DNA from: Flavobacterium alvei
GTDB taxonomy: Bacteria; Bacteroidota; Bacteroidia; Flavobacteriales; Flavobacteriaceae
DNA length: 64,000 bases
Direction of reading: 5' to 3'
Assembly: GCF_002920895.1 (NCBI RefSeq)
Contig: NZ_PQVG01000004.1
Coordinates: 248,001 to 312,000 of the forward strand
Shown here piece after piece: positions 13,301 to 20,211 of the stretch (position 1 is its first letter; the number at the start of each line of letters is the position of its first letter). The notes under the pieces are model-generated. The model was not told the DNA's origin. It saw only the letters and a list, made by a program, of their open reading frames with translations, and did not search any database. A program made the position numbers and the translations under genes.

Positions 13301-15575
13301 TATTGGCTAAATAATCAGCTCCTGTACCTACTAATTTCCAACAAGAATTTGCAAAATTTTCATTGGCGCAATTATCTACTGCTGTAGAAGGACAAATTGA
13401 TTCATCTAATTTATACCAATTAATAGAAAGTGCATCTGTAATTCCTGTTTTTATCAAACGAGTATCATTGGCTCCACACAAGAAAAGATAAGGCAACGGT
13501 TTTCCGTTATTTGGACAAATTACCACTTCACCTATATAAGGCGCTTGAGCATAAGGAATTACTGGATTTGTATTGGTCACCCCAAAATTAGAAACGGTTA
13601 TTGTTTCTACGATGCTTTTACAAGTAGCCGCAGCGGTGTTATGAACGTAATAAACTCCGGTTTGTGTTGCAGTAAATGTTTGTCCAGTACCAATAGGATT
13701 ACTTCCATCTGGATTCTTTGACCAAGAATAAGTTGTATAACCATCGGAAGCTTTTAAAACTACGCTTGTACCACACAAAATTACATTTTGAGTAAATTTA
13801 CAATTGGTGATATCTACTAAAAAATTTGTGGACTCAGGCGAACCCAATTTACAAGCCGTAGAGGCAAAACTTCCCTCTTCTTGAACAACCGTTGGGTTAA
13901 TAACACCTTGATAAGTGGCAAATGCTTGATTCTTTATTTCATTGGAACAAGCAGTAACTAAACTATTGCAATCAGGTACCACTTGAACTGATAATCTTAT
14001 GGTATAAACCCCACCGTTGATGAGTACAGAAGTATCTGGAATTTTAAAAATTAATGTTTTTGTTGCACTATCATAGGATTGAAGCGTTGCTCCACCTGAA
14101 TTACTGTAATCAATTCCAGTGGTAGCATTAAAAATAACATTTTGAGGAAGCACATCTTTTATTGTAAAATTGGTCACATTATCATTACCAACGTTTTGAT
14201 AACTAATTTCGTAGGTTAAAAACTGTCCTAAATTAACGTTAGCTCCTCCAACATTAACTCCACTAGTATTTTTAACCAATTTGGTCAAATCAATTTTTGG
14301 AGCAATAATATCTACTGCATAAGCGGAAAAAAAGGCAAATATTGGATCAGATTGACCTTTGGCAACTTGTAAAGTAAAGCTTGTAGATGATTGATTATTT
14401 TTAATGTATTCAGGATCTGCTCCCTTTATTTCAAGAGCTCCTGTATCATAACCCAAAGTGTTAGAACCCGAAGGGTTTCTTGGAGTTTGAACTCCATTAG
14501 TGTTTTCGATTGTCGAGATAAAAAAGTTGTTTGCAGGTCTAAGTGGCGTTGTAACTTCTTTCGAGCCTATTTCTAACTTTGTTCCTCCCTTTGGTTTATC
14601 GCCATCCAAAGTTGCATAAGCAAATTGTAAATCAACTGGACCCGATGGTGGTGTTTTAAACCCAGAAACAGGTATTAATGTAAAATGACTATCATCAATA
14701 TAACTAAATCCATCAAAAACAGTAAACGACTTCATATGAAGAGTTGGATCTTCATATATCACAAAAAGAGTCCATCCAGCTGATATTCCAGTTGATTGAT
14801 TTGAACCTTGACTAGCAATAACATCTGCAACCGTATAGGTTCCAGATAAACTTGATAATCCGTTCAATAAGTTAGTTACTTCTGCATAACAAGCATAGGG
14901 CGTATTCGGATTTTCAATGGGTCCACTCTTAACTGGAGCAGGAATTGGAGCAGTAATAGCATCATAAATTAGCTGACCTGTTATTGTATTATAGGTTGTT
15001 GCACCTGGTAACTTTAATTTAATTTTGGCAATATTAGCTCTACTACCATCTGTACTTTTTAGCACGGCGCCCCAATACAAAGCGGCATACTGAACCCTAT
15101 AACAAGTTGTTGGGCTACCATCAGCTTGATTTGGAATTGCCAAATCGGCACTGCTGGAACTAAAGGTAGTTGGATCGCCATCAATATCAATGTATTTCAT
15201 TGATATGTCCTCATTTGATTTTGTGTTGTCGTTAAAAGGGAGATTATCTTTTCCGAGAATAGTATTCCCTGCCACAATCATTTTTCCCCTAGTTTCTATA
15301 TTTTTTCTTATGGAAAATGGCTTATAATTTTGGGCATAAGAACCAATAGTCCATAAAATCATTGCAACAACAAAAAGTGATTTTATTGTAAAACTACTTT
15401 GCGCTAAAAAAGAGCCTTCTCGAAAAAGACTCTTCTTTTCAGTTTTTACATATCCATCTTCCCTCTTATTGTTAATAATTTCAGAGGGCATATTGGCAAA
15501 AGAAAGAACTCCTTTCAATAACTTCTTTATAATGTTAAAAACCAAAACATTGGTTAGTAAGTAGTTGTTTTTCAT
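1383..15575 (-). CDS. sprB: SprB, giant repetitive type IX-secreted gliding-motility adhesin
   Basis: A roughly 4730-residue surface adhesin, the mobile filament protein that cells use to glide. Domains in order: a basic N-extension with a hydrophobic export segment at about residues 62-81 ending GSYAQ; an N-terminal region; a DUF11-like beta domain near 420-590; an Ig-like segment near 590-680; SprB repeats; a jelly-roll-like insert near 1268-1482; then several dozen SprB repeats (typical pieces: CNGxxDGxI, APYxYSxDG, GNYTVTVxDxxGC). It ends in a CHU_C-type gliding-motility C-terminal domain (IPNVFTPNGDGDNDGW...), the T9SS sorting signal. I chose the ATG at 15575 (MKNNYLL); the frame is open to 15608. 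It is shorter than the ~6500-residue F. johnsoniae protein, which is common for this repeat-driven family. It sits between sprD and sprF. Confidence 0.93.
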   Translation of the reverse strand: MKNNYLLTNVLVFNIIKKLLKGVLSFANMPSEIINNKREDGYVKTEKKSLFREGSFLAQSSFTIKSLFVVAMILWTIGSYAQNYKPFSIRKNIETRGKMIVAGNTILGKDNLPFNDNTKSNEDISMKYIDIDGDPTTFSSSSADLAIPNQADGSPTTCYRVQYAALYWGAVLKSTDGSRANIAKIKLKLPGATTYNTITGQLIYDAITAPIPAPVKSGPIENPNTPYACYAEVTNLLNGLSSLSGTYTVADVIASQGSNQSTGISAGWTLFVIYEDPTLHMKSFTVFDGFSYIDDSHFTLIPVSGFKTPPSGPVDLQFAYATLDGDKPKGGTKLEIGSKEVTTPLRPANNFFISTIENTNGVQTPRNPSGSNTLGYDTGALEIKGADPEYIKNNQSSTSFTLQVAKGQSDPIFAFFSAYAVDIIAPKIDLTKLVKNTSGVNVGGANVNLGQFLTYEISYQNVGNDNVTNFTIKDVLPQNVIFNATTGIDYSNSGGATLQSYDSATKTLIFKIPDTSVLINGGVYTIRLSVQVVPDCNSLVTACSNEIKNQAFATYQGVINPTVVQEEGSFASTACKLGSPESTNFLVDITNCKFTQNVILCGTSVVLKASDGYTTYSWSKNPDGSNPIGTGQTFTATQTGVYYVHNTAAATCKSIVETITVSNFGVTNTNPVIPYAQAPYIGEVVICPNNGKPLPYLFLCGANDTRLIKTGITDALSINWYKLDESICPSTAVDNCANENFANSCWKLVGTGADYLANISGQFKLVLNYTGGCQSIFYFNVYQNLLNPTFTKKDIICSAPGQISIGNVPTGYEYSIDGVNYIPNSPVFTITTPGNYTVFIKQIGVTSNPCIFSVPNIQIFKKDLIVQTFLTQPSCHGVADGSIKLIAGNVEPQYYFSIYKGATLVNSVGPILANEYTFSNLGWGDYTVNVSTSPANCSYTAIEKIIDPALLKVTATLSKALTCSAGEITISVEGGTPNYNYYVNGVAITLNTPSTSIKYPVSTAGTYDIKVVDLNKCEAITSIAVAEIPKPVYTVSSTNISCYGVNSGEIKFNVTNANGYTLMYSIDNGVTYQANATFSNLAAANYNAILKYSLGGFDCFFPAQTITITGPASAVTASGGVAELAGCGPTGTEGKLRITNAQGGTAPYQYSFDGGLTWQASNEKYVAPGTYTLMVKDALGCTFPMPGNVLDPKPSDPTISVNSPAFNCNGTATSTVTVTNNGGANFSYEYLLDGVVNTNTPPNVFVNVPSGSHTVSVTYKLLSVPTYSNLLKEDFGSGAPTTTSGIASAYCFNDQRVNPPYLCKYPNGTPSRSVEDNAYSVASFFWRSDDPLSNNSGAWYHFKDHTTNGADADGRFLLVNIGSAAGPYGVLYSKPIVDVIPNQPIKVEVYLANLLKLGINGASPDFIIELVDPSGTVVASQFTGVIAGPINDPDRNKWVFKALSLNPGNNTNLTFRIKSGSILYNGNDALIDDIKVYQLPKSCITQKDFPLIIDANKAFTAAVIGHKDITCAGNNDGEITIAVQNFAPTGFYYSLDGAAFVLSATSPLTIGGLSAGSHSIRVQYDMSASPCLFTLPQAITAPTPLTVTASITVQPSCSNGATINAVGSGGTPAYQYELRNTTGGAVVRPYQTNGQFTNVSSGNYTVFARDANLCVTNVGAPVIVSPIIAPVATLASSSDLCYDSVNQSTLVVDVTGGTGPFVYALDGGAAQNSNTFTNVGVGTHTIVVTDSKNCTSTISNIIIAPQLQLNAALTQDLTCLVDASINATVAGGNGAPYTYTVAFNGGTPTAVASFPYTTAAAGSYVFSVTDSKGCSAKSSAIVVSPKTTPTMTTSKTDISCNNANDGTITVTAANGFTSAYTYAIKLSTATLFTTQASNVFTGLTAGIYNIKVIDSKGCESAVSNVTIVNPNPIIANATATTFSCSPTNTKQSATITVTPSGGTGAYTYSYNNGISFTPSNTLTVNDNGSSQSFDIIVKDANGCLSSVQQIVLAPLNPPTDLAFLSNVISCTVTSTTVTATNGVGGLTYEIVSPIASATSNTTGVFTGLVPNTYVFKVTDANGCFYSEPYTVAPVIPIAIVGQNISNVLCNGGNTGLAKYTVSGFSSTGNYAVVVTPAVPFTNVNDVITLSNLIVGTYNVRVTDNTTGCTANTDVIITGPATPLSLSVVNVNANCNVATATVTATASGGTPGYLYSFVQDGFAAGTYSSSNTGNLDPTINLNWDVYVKDANGCTTKTDVTIAKDPIPTVTASVTNQCSASGSTFQIKAVGTNGVAPYTYTINSGVAPSPADTFTVAPGTYFITVKDANGCTNTTSVTVNQVLNATAVLTKDLDCTASPNAVITVSITGGKAPFSYQTSIGGSAYGIAVPIVGTSFTYPVTSANTYQFLITDSNVPACTKVSNLITVNPIVYPVITALTETQSIKCNGDANGRIQVTIDATKGVAPFTYSIDGTNYQSSNVFTGLTAGNYTVTVKDSKGCINTVPASITIAQPDPISFDLTKVDITCNNPGGSSLGSITVENVLGGTAPFKYFITNNFGDIIAGNPYVATVREDHTFSIINYGVYTINVIDANGCSLTKQITIASPPSDLTIDVTTITSDCTNGGTAIVKAISTLGSGSYAFGILETNTNPYTSTWFVPDAPGGDTRTFTNLVPGVTYTFVVHDLTTDCYYVKAANQPIPAASLLTAAVTPANVTCIGANDGSATFTLTGFDTTTTSVDYQIFTAYTNVAVAGTSGNISVLGVPPFTLTVPSPGTLSPGQYYIKFIENGTGAFNGCQSASAIFEIKESAIPLSVSAAVVQNENCNNLGIINALAKDGTAPYSYMITSSATAPLANDPAWNSSSTFNVAAGSYYVHVKDAYNCIQPSTVVVLTKDPEPVIALAIVDKCVDEGTFGINVSLTTSGIAPYTILVNGGASQNVAAFPYTITGLNSGLQTVRVIDANGCFSEQTITIDKKLSINVALTKEIDCTVSPNAVITLNAIDGLFTSANATPDFTYEVAINGSPYGAAVPFANDSRTATYTTSTAGTYQFRITDLNSCSVETTVVTVNPKVDPTATSTHTKPSCPTVLDGTLTITASLGIPPYEYSINAGTSWQTSNTFTGLGAGLVNYIVRDSKQCLFNGSETLIDPVLLNATAVVTDFACNASNIPQTAIVTVNATVGTGTAPYTYNFDGSANYYATNLLYVVDNGTIQTINYSAKDANGCIFNGSTTVNPYQKITDITIVGTAPTCPVPTSDVTLTVVGGYTPIAKYEIISPISVDNGTNPVFTSLAPNTYLFKVTDAHGCSFEKAYQVKPINNITVSGLITSEVTCFGLANGSAEFTVENFAGTYTAALTTGTGTLVQAGNKVTISGLAFGNYTVTVTDNVTGCSANASLTITQPSAALSSISAATNINCNNDTATVTITATGGTAPYKYAIARASDPVPTSFVLSNQLVVDTNNGADMNWVVYVIDSKGCSMNNPQNILLDTNPTITSAVATQCPSATGSYTITVTATGFSPALEYSVDGISFQTSNILTVNAPGIYNVTVKDANGCLSTTTPVTILQPLSLTAVVATTPSCANNDGIVNVSATGGSANYQFNIDGGAFVATTSFTGVTSGNHTMGVRDTTTLCEFYVPISITPATTITGFTLTSTPVTCNGGNDGTITATMATPAVGINDNPVYMYSLNGGTPQASNIFTGLTAATGYSVTVTSARGCQATALIDVIQPAVIDLGASTVVQFGCTAGTNGTNYASITANTVVGASGTYTIYEFIKNGVLVQRGASNSYIESDLLGGSFTINVFDNKGCMGSTLAPIIINPFISLDKINVAITAAINCSNNESIAVTVATTGGIPAANTLSYTVSGLNGTVYNATNTTGIFNNLIVGQYQIDVLNTVTGCSLSAIHFVNNPNTFELKAVKTNDVVCYASNEGRVELTIVDNQLTPTNDAGAFNYVITSAALATPINGTSTTAGPWAISGLTAGLYNVTATLQNSPFCSATTSFTITQAPADLVISETHTEITCVPGNNGSISVTATGGWPGGYQYELVGPVNVAYGSQTYFTNLTAGSYTVNVKDQGGCVKSVLVNLVVPTPIAVTAAASPLIISCFGDKTGTITATSVTGGQGSNYLYTLNYLSVTPAISNGPQVSNVFTGLGAGTYSVTVTDTWGCSGTTSGIITIDEPKLVQASLVKSTSQTCTVLSTLILTAKGGIAPYTYSTDNITFSSSVFYSSVTVSAPVGTNRYYVKDSNGCKSVVSNDVEVEPLPALTVQTDYFTSTINCNGETTGVIVAKATGGLGNYVYYLQDGLGYDVIGVVQATPGNFTQLKAGTYMVYVESGDCSATSIPVTITQPTTALSAISVPTNATCNGLNNGKIVVTASGGTGKIKYAISPDLNQFFDTGVFDNLVPGSYDIITQDQNGCYVYETGIIIAEPTPLSSAVITGTLIPEVCFGDKDGAFSITVSGGTAPYSVRIDGGTFTTGTLIQTDFDFTGLSGGMHTVYIRDANFCSYEFDVPLPESVKLNPQVIVDYGCSNNAPTLTVTVTIDASITNPADVDYALDGIAPYQASNVFTNVPPGVHHITARHTNGCEKDTPDFTIVQILPLTLTLTDGGLNEIVATATGGAGGYQYTLNGDSMGSQNKFIYYKSGDYTVTVTDANGCVASATRYFEFVDIKIPNVFTPNGDGDNDGWTPTNTMNYPDLIFYVFDRYGRKVGTYREGQFWDGKYNGNELPTGDYWYIIKLRNEKDAREFVGHFTLYR

Positions 15576-15624
15576 TTGAATAAATTGTTTGTTGTAAACA
15601 AAAATCAATTTTAATTTTTATGCT

Positions 15625-15662
15625 TTTTAAAATTAGCTAGTGGCCAGTACCTAATTTTAAAA
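15625..15662 (-). promoter_or_regulatory. Stem-loop between sprD and sprB
   Basis: A perfect 12-bp stem (15625-15636 with 15651-15662) encloses a 14-nt G+C-richer loop. It falls in the 125-bp gap between sprD and sprB, about 50 nt upstream of the sprB start. No T run follows in the minus direction, so it does not look like a full terminator. It may be an mRNA processing or stability element that sets sprB expression apart from sprC-sprD. That role is inference. Confidence 0.4.
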
Positions 15663-15700
15663 TAAATTGTGCTCCATTTTTTCAATTATAAATTGAATAA

Positions 15701-18643
15701 TTAGTTCTCTATTTTAGAGATAGACATCTTACCGTTGTAAGAGGTGCTGCCTTTAGTTTCCAAAGCTTTTTTAGCTTCTTCAATATTGTCAAATTTATCA
15801 TAATAAATATAGTATTTACTAGTTGTAACGTCATAAAAGAAGTTAATATTGTTTTGTCCTGCCGCTACTGCTTTTGTTAAAAATTCATCTCTTTTGGCTA
15901 CATCGCTATGCACGGCCACTACTAAATAAAATCCTTTCGGTACACTTTTATCCTCTTTCAATATTTGCATATTAGGTTGCTCTTCACCATAATCAAAATC
16001 TGTTGATTTAATTGGAGTGGTGCTAAAAGGAGTTGTTTTTTTAATACGTTCCAATGCCGCTTTGTCTTGTGAAAGTCTATCTTCTGCATTTACAAAAGAA
16101 GCTCGTTTTATTCTTCTTTTTTTCTCGATCTCGGTGGCAATTTTAATCTTTTCTAATGATGAAACCAAATCTTTGTTTGATTGTATAGCTTGTGATTGTT
16201 CTGCTTTTAATGTTTCAATAGCTTTCAAATAATATTGGTTCAACGGGTCATTTTTATCCGAAACTTTTTGGATTCTTTGATTGTATATTACTTCAATCTC
16301 TTTAATTTTTTCTGTTTGAATTTTGTTTACCTCAGCTATTTGAAGAGTTAAACTTTCTAATGCTGCATTTTCTCCAGCAGTGCTTTTGAATGGTTTTGGT
16401 TCTTTATAAATACCTTTATCACTCAAATCATTTTCCTCCTTCATTTCCTGAAGGTCTTTTTCTTTAGCTGATACAGTCGCGTTCAAATTAGTCAATAATT
16501 GTTGTTGTTTCTTTTTCGCAGTCTCTAATGATACCGCAATATTATCCATTGATTTTGTGTACTCATCTTTGGCTTTAGCTTTGGCGTCTGCATCCGCTTT
16601 TGCTTTAGTGTCTGCTGCAAGTTTGGCTTTAGTGTCTGCTGCAAGTTTGGCTGCAATAAGTGCATCGGCTTTAGCTTTCTCTTCGGCTGCTAGTTTTTCT
16701 TTAGCAAGAAGGTCTGCTTTAGCTTTGGCGTCTGCATCCGCTTTTGCTTTAGTGTCTGCTGCAAGTTTGGCTGCAATAAGTGCATCGGCTTTAGCTTTTT
16801 CTTCGGCTGCTAATTTTTCTTTAGCAAGAAGGTCTGCTTTAATTTTGGCGTCTGCATCGGCTTTGGCTTTAGTGTCTGCTGCAAGTTTGGCTGCAATAAG
16901 TGCATCGGCTTTAGCTTTTTCTTCGGCTGCTAGTTTTTCTTTAGCAAGAACATCGGCTTTAATTTTGGCGTCTGCATCGGCTTTGGCTTTAGTGTCTGCT
17001 GCAAGTTTGGCTGCAATAAGTGCATCGGCTTTAGCTTTCTCTTCGGCTGCTAGTTTTTCTTTAGCAAGAAGGTCTGCTTTAGCTTTGGCGTCTGCATCCG
17101 CTTTTGCTTTAGTGTCTGCTGCAAGTTTGGCTGCAATAAGTGCATCGGCTTTAGCTTTTTCTTCGGCTGCTAATTTTTCTTTAGCAAGAAGGTCTGCTTT
17201 AATTTTGGCGTCTGCATCGGCTTTGGCTTTAGTGTCTGCTGCAAGTTTGGCTGCAATAAGTGCATCAGCTTTTGCTTTTTCTTCGGCTGCTAGTTTTTCT
17301 TTAGCAAGAAGGTCTGCTTTAATTTTAGCGTCTGCATCGGCTTTGGCTTTAGTATCCGCAGCTAATTTTTGTTTAGCAAGAGCATCGGCTTTGGCCTTAG
17401 CATCTGCATTCAATTTTGCTTGGGCAGCTGCATCAGGTTTAGGTTTAGTATCGACTACTTTAGCATCTGCAGCTAATTTTGGTTTTGGAGCATTAGCTTT
17501 GGCTAATGCAAGCGCATCCGATTTAGCCTTAGCATCAGCGGCTAGTTTTGCTTTAGCTTTGGCATCGGCTTCTAATTTTGCTTGAGCTACTTCTGCTCTT
17601 CTAGCTTTAACCTCAATAGCTTGTTCTTCTTTTCTGGCTTGTTCTTCTGGAGTTAGTTTTTTTACTGTTGGCGCTACCGTTCTTTCATCAGCAGGTAAAA
17701 TGATTGATCCTTCTTCATTGTCATCTGCATAATCGTATTTTTTGTTTTTGAATTTATAGGCTAAAGCTATTTCGTGTGAAGCACCAAAATTGGACAAATT
17801 GCCCATCCCTTGTTCGTAATTGTATTCGAAAGAAATATTTTGCGTCAAGTTAACGCCAAAACCTCCTGAAATTCCGTGTAAACTGTTGTAACCAGCTTGT
17901 GCCCAAACTCCAATTGGAATACTAAACATGGCTAAACCTGACACAACGGTTTTGTCTTTTTTAAATTCTGTTCTGAGTATGCCTGAAAACTTACTTTGGT
18001 CAAAAAATCCATAACTTTCAATATATCCTGTATGCATAATGTGAAGTTGAATCGCTTTTTCAGGATCGTCTGCTACTATTTTTGAATTTTGGAGATTGTA
18101 TAAAACCAAATTATTCAGAGACAAACCAAAATCAAGAAAATCCAATCCGTAATTGATTCCTGGATTTATGGTAATTAAAGTGCTAGAAGGAATGTTATCT
18201 AAGGATGGATCTGGGTAATTTGTGATTATTTTTGAATCGTTTAAACCACTTTTGTAAAATCCTAAATTGAGTCCAAAAGTAAGGTTGCTGTCATTTCGAA
18301 GTTGTACATTATGAGCATAATTGGCCACACCACCAAAAGTGGTTAACACACCATAATTTTGCTGAAATAAACTAAAGGCAATGGCTTCATTTTCTTTAAA
18401 TCTTCCTGAATAACTAAATAAATAGGTTTGCGGAGAATCCTCAAATTGAGTAAACTCTCTTTTATTATAAATACTTACATAAGGATTTTGCTCTCTAACG
18501 AAACTAAAGGTTGGATTGAGAATGTATTTATTGAACTTTAACGAATTTCTTACGGGTAGTGAAAACGAAACAACTCCATCCTCTTGAGAATGGAGTATTT
18601 GCATCGCAAATAAAAGAAAGATAATAGGTAAAATTCTTTTCAT
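15701..18643 (-). CDS. sprD: SprD, PorP-like barrel fused to a Lys/Ala repeat and SPOR-like tail
   Basis: 980 residues. A signal peptide (MKRILPIIFLLFAMQILHSQ) is followed by a PorP/SprF-like barrel to about residue 300. A Lys/Ala/Asp-rich repeat of 40-residue units runs from about 350 to 690 (KADALIAAKLAADTKAKADA type), then a coiled coil to about 880, and a SPOR-like domain in the last 85 residues (GFYLVVAVHSDVAKRDEF...). SPOR domains bind denuded peptidoglycan, so the protein may tie the outer membrane to the wall. In F. johnsoniae SprD is encoded just upstream of SprB and supports SprB-dependent gliding. The sprC stop codon lies one base before this start, so the two are probably translationally coupled. 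The name rests on position and architecture. Confidence 0.85.
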   Translation of the reverse strand: MKRILPIIFLLFAMQILHSQEDGVVSFSLPVRNSLKFNKYILNPTFSFVREQNPYVSIYNKREFTQFEDSPQTYLFSYSGRFKENEAIAFSLFQQNYGVLTTFGGVANYAHNVQLRNDSNLTFGLNLGFYKSGLNDSKIITNYPDPSLDNIPSSTLITINPGINYGLDFLDFGLSLNNLVLYNLQNSKIVADDPEKAIQLHIMHTGYIESYGFFDQSKFSGILRTEFKKDKTVVSGLAMFSIPIGVWAQAGYNSLHGISGGFGVNLTQNISFEYNYEQGMGNLSNFGASHEIALAYKFKNKKYDYADDNEEGSIILPADERTVAPTVKKLTPEEQARKEEQAIEVKARRAEVAQAKLEADAKAKAKLAADAKAKSDALALAKANAPKPKLAADAKVVDTKPKPDAAAQAKLNADAKAKADALAKQKLAADTKAKADADAKIKADLLAKEKLAAEEKAKADALIAAKLAADTKAKADADAKIKADLLAKEKLAAEEKAKADALIAAKLAADTKAKADADAKAKADLLAKEKLAAEEKAKADALIAAKLAADTKAKADADAKIKADVLAKEKLAAEEKAKADALIAAKLAADTKAKADADAKIKADLLAKEKLAAEEKAKADALIAAKLAADTKAKADADAKAKADLLAKEKLAAEEKAKADALIAAKLAADTKAKLAADTKAKADADAKAKAKDEYTKSMDNIAVSLETAKKKQQQLLTNLNATVSAKEKDLQEMKEENDLSDKGIYKEPKPFKSTAGENAALESLTLQIAEVNKIQTEKIKEIEVIYNQRIQKVSDKNDPLNQYYLKAIETLKAEQSQAIQSNKDLVSSLEKIKIATEIEKKRRIKRASFVNAEDRLSQDKAALERIKKTTPFSTTPIKSTDFDYGEEQPNMQILKEDKSVPKGFYLVVAVHSDVAKRDEFLTKAVAAGQNNINFFYDVTTSKYYIYYDKFDNIEEAKKALETKGSTSYNGKMSISKIEN
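16622..17341 (-). repeat. 120-bp tandem repeat in sprD with a 360-bp higher-order duplication
   Basis: The sequence repeats with an exact 120-bp period (40 codons) about six times. At a higher level the block 16622-16981 recurs as 16982-17341. The first 285 bp of the two blocks (16622-16906 and 16982-17266) are identical, whereas adjacent 120-bp units differ from each other. This shows a recent duplication of three units at once. The repeat encodes the Lys/Ala-rich linker of SprD and stays in frame. Confidence 0.9.
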
Positions 18644-18644
18644 A

Positions 18645-20120
18645 TTACTTCACAATCGTTATTGAACCCTTTTTAGTTGCCCCATCTTGCGGCTTTATGA
18701 AATAATAAAAAACAGGATTTATTTGCTTAAATTCAATTGGACTTTCGGGCCAGTTGTTCAAGTAATTATCGGAGGTAAATACAAGTTCGCCATTCGAATT
18801 CCGTATCTCAACTTTGGTATTACTGCCTACTGAAAATTCTTGTGGGATAACCCAAGTATCATTTATACCATCGCCATTCGGGCTAATCAAATTTGGAATC
18901 TTGACAACATTAAGATCTATGACAGAGTTCACAAGAAAAGAAACTTCGTCAACAACTGCACATCCTGATTGTTGGGTTATCTTAACTTTATAATTTCCTG
19001 TGCTAGTTACATCATAGGTATTTGTCGTAATGCCTGAAATTAAAGTGTTGTTTTTATACCATTCGAATGTTGGACTTGCCGCATTTGTTGTTACTATAAC
19101 TTTTATGATTTCTCCATCCGCAATAACGTTTGTATCAGGAATGTTGATAGAACTTACTGTTTTTAATTCTTTTAAATCAATTGTAAAAGTGCTGGAACAT
19201 CCTCCAAAATCAACAAAAACGGAATAGAATCCTTCTTGGTTTGCTAGTAAGGTTTTAGTAGTAGCTCCATTTATTTTCACGTTATCCTTATACCATTGAT
19301 AGGTATTTCCTGTAACAGAACCCAAACCAAGTGTTGTAGCACCGCCAGCTGAACAAAAAGGATTTCCAAGACTTGAAACAACTGATGCCGAAGTTCCTCC
19401 TGAAGATTGAGTTACTGTTACCGAGTTGGATCTAAAATTAGAATCAGTACAAGTTCCATAATCAAGCATAACATAGTAAACTCCGGCTGACTTTGCTATT
19501 AAAGAGGAAGAAGTCGCTCCAGAAACAACCACATTATCTTTGTACCATTTATACTTAATACTCGAATAATTTACTGGAGAACTGTTGGGAATAGTTGGGG
19601 TTGAATTATCGATTGCCAAAGTAACGCTACCGCCAGTACAAATACTAGCTGTTGCTTGTTTGTTATTTATAAAAAAAGATTCTTCGTATGGTTTGTAATA
19701 AGCTGGAAAATAGGTTAAAGTTCCGCCAACATTAACAGCGTCTTTTACAAAAAAATTACTGCTTATGAATCCTGTAGAGCTTTTTACTCTTAATTTATAT
19801 ACATCAGATCCTATTAAAGTGGTTGGAACCGCAAAAGTTATTTTTTTTTGACTAGCCGTTATATCTGTAGATGATACAATTGTTGTGCTAATTGGATTGG
19901 TAAAACTACCTGTATTATCTGAAAGCTGTACCTCAAAAGTAGTTCCAGCCGGAAAACCCGAATGATTAAAAGTAGCGTCAAATTCATTAAAAGTCCCTGC
20001 ACAAATTTTATCAAACGGTAAGATTTGTGGTGCTATTGTTTGTCCGTAAACGATTGTGGTTAAAGTCGAAACCAAAATCAAGAAACAAAAAAAATATTTA
20101 TTTAAAATAGGGAATTTCAT
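18645..20120 (-). CDS. sprC: SprC, secreted Ig-like protein with gliding-motility C-terminal domain
   Basis: 491 residues. A signal peptide at about 1-27 (ending IVYGQ) is followed by an N-terminal beta region, then three Ig/PKD-like segments each carrying YKWYKDN or TYQWYKDN motifs with paired cysteines. The last ~85 residues form a CHU_C-type domain (IPNLISPNGDGINDTWVIP...), marking it for export by the type IX system. The neighbourhood (upstream of sprD-sprB-sprF, one base from sprD) matches sprC of F. johnsoniae, where it contributes to SprB-mediated gliding. Its molecular task is not known. The family is clear; the gene name relies on synteny. Confidence 0.85.
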   Translation of the reverse strand: MKFPILNKYFFCFLILVSTLTTIVYGQTIAPQILPFDKICAGTFNEFDATFNHSGFPAGTTFEVQLSDNTGSFTNPISTTIVSSTDITASQKKITFAVPTTLIGSDVYKLRVKSSTGFISSNFFVKDAVNVGGTLTYFPAYYKPYEESFFINNKQATASICTGGSVTLAIDNSTPTIPNSSPVNYSSIKYKWYKDNVVVSGATSSSLIAKSAGVYYVMLDYGTCTDSNFRSNSVTVTQSSGGTSASVVSSLGNPFCSAGGATTLGLGSVTGNTYQWYKDNVKINGATTKTLLANQEGFYSVFVDFGGCSSTFTIDLKELKTVSSINIPDTNVIADGEIIKVIVTTNAASPTFEWYKNNTLISGITTNTYDVTSTGNYKVKITQQSGCAVVDEVSFLVNSVIDLNVVKIPNLISPNGDGINDTWVIPQEFSVGSNTKVEIRNSNGELVFTSDNYLNNWPESPIEFKQINPVFYYFIKPQDGATKKGSITIVK

Positions 20121-20211
20121 TGACTAAAATATTTGCTTAGCCGAAATTAAATAAATATCTTTATAAAAATCGACTTAATTAATTCAAAAAGTTCATTTTA
20201 TTTGGTTTTAT

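Noticed and set aside
16557-17585. A 342-codon plus-strand open frame rich in Ala/Ser/Leu opposite sprD.
   Set aside because: It is the reverse reading of the 120-bp tandem repeat of sprD. The frame stays open only because the repeat unit is a multiple of three and lacks stops on that strand; no promoter or family supports it.
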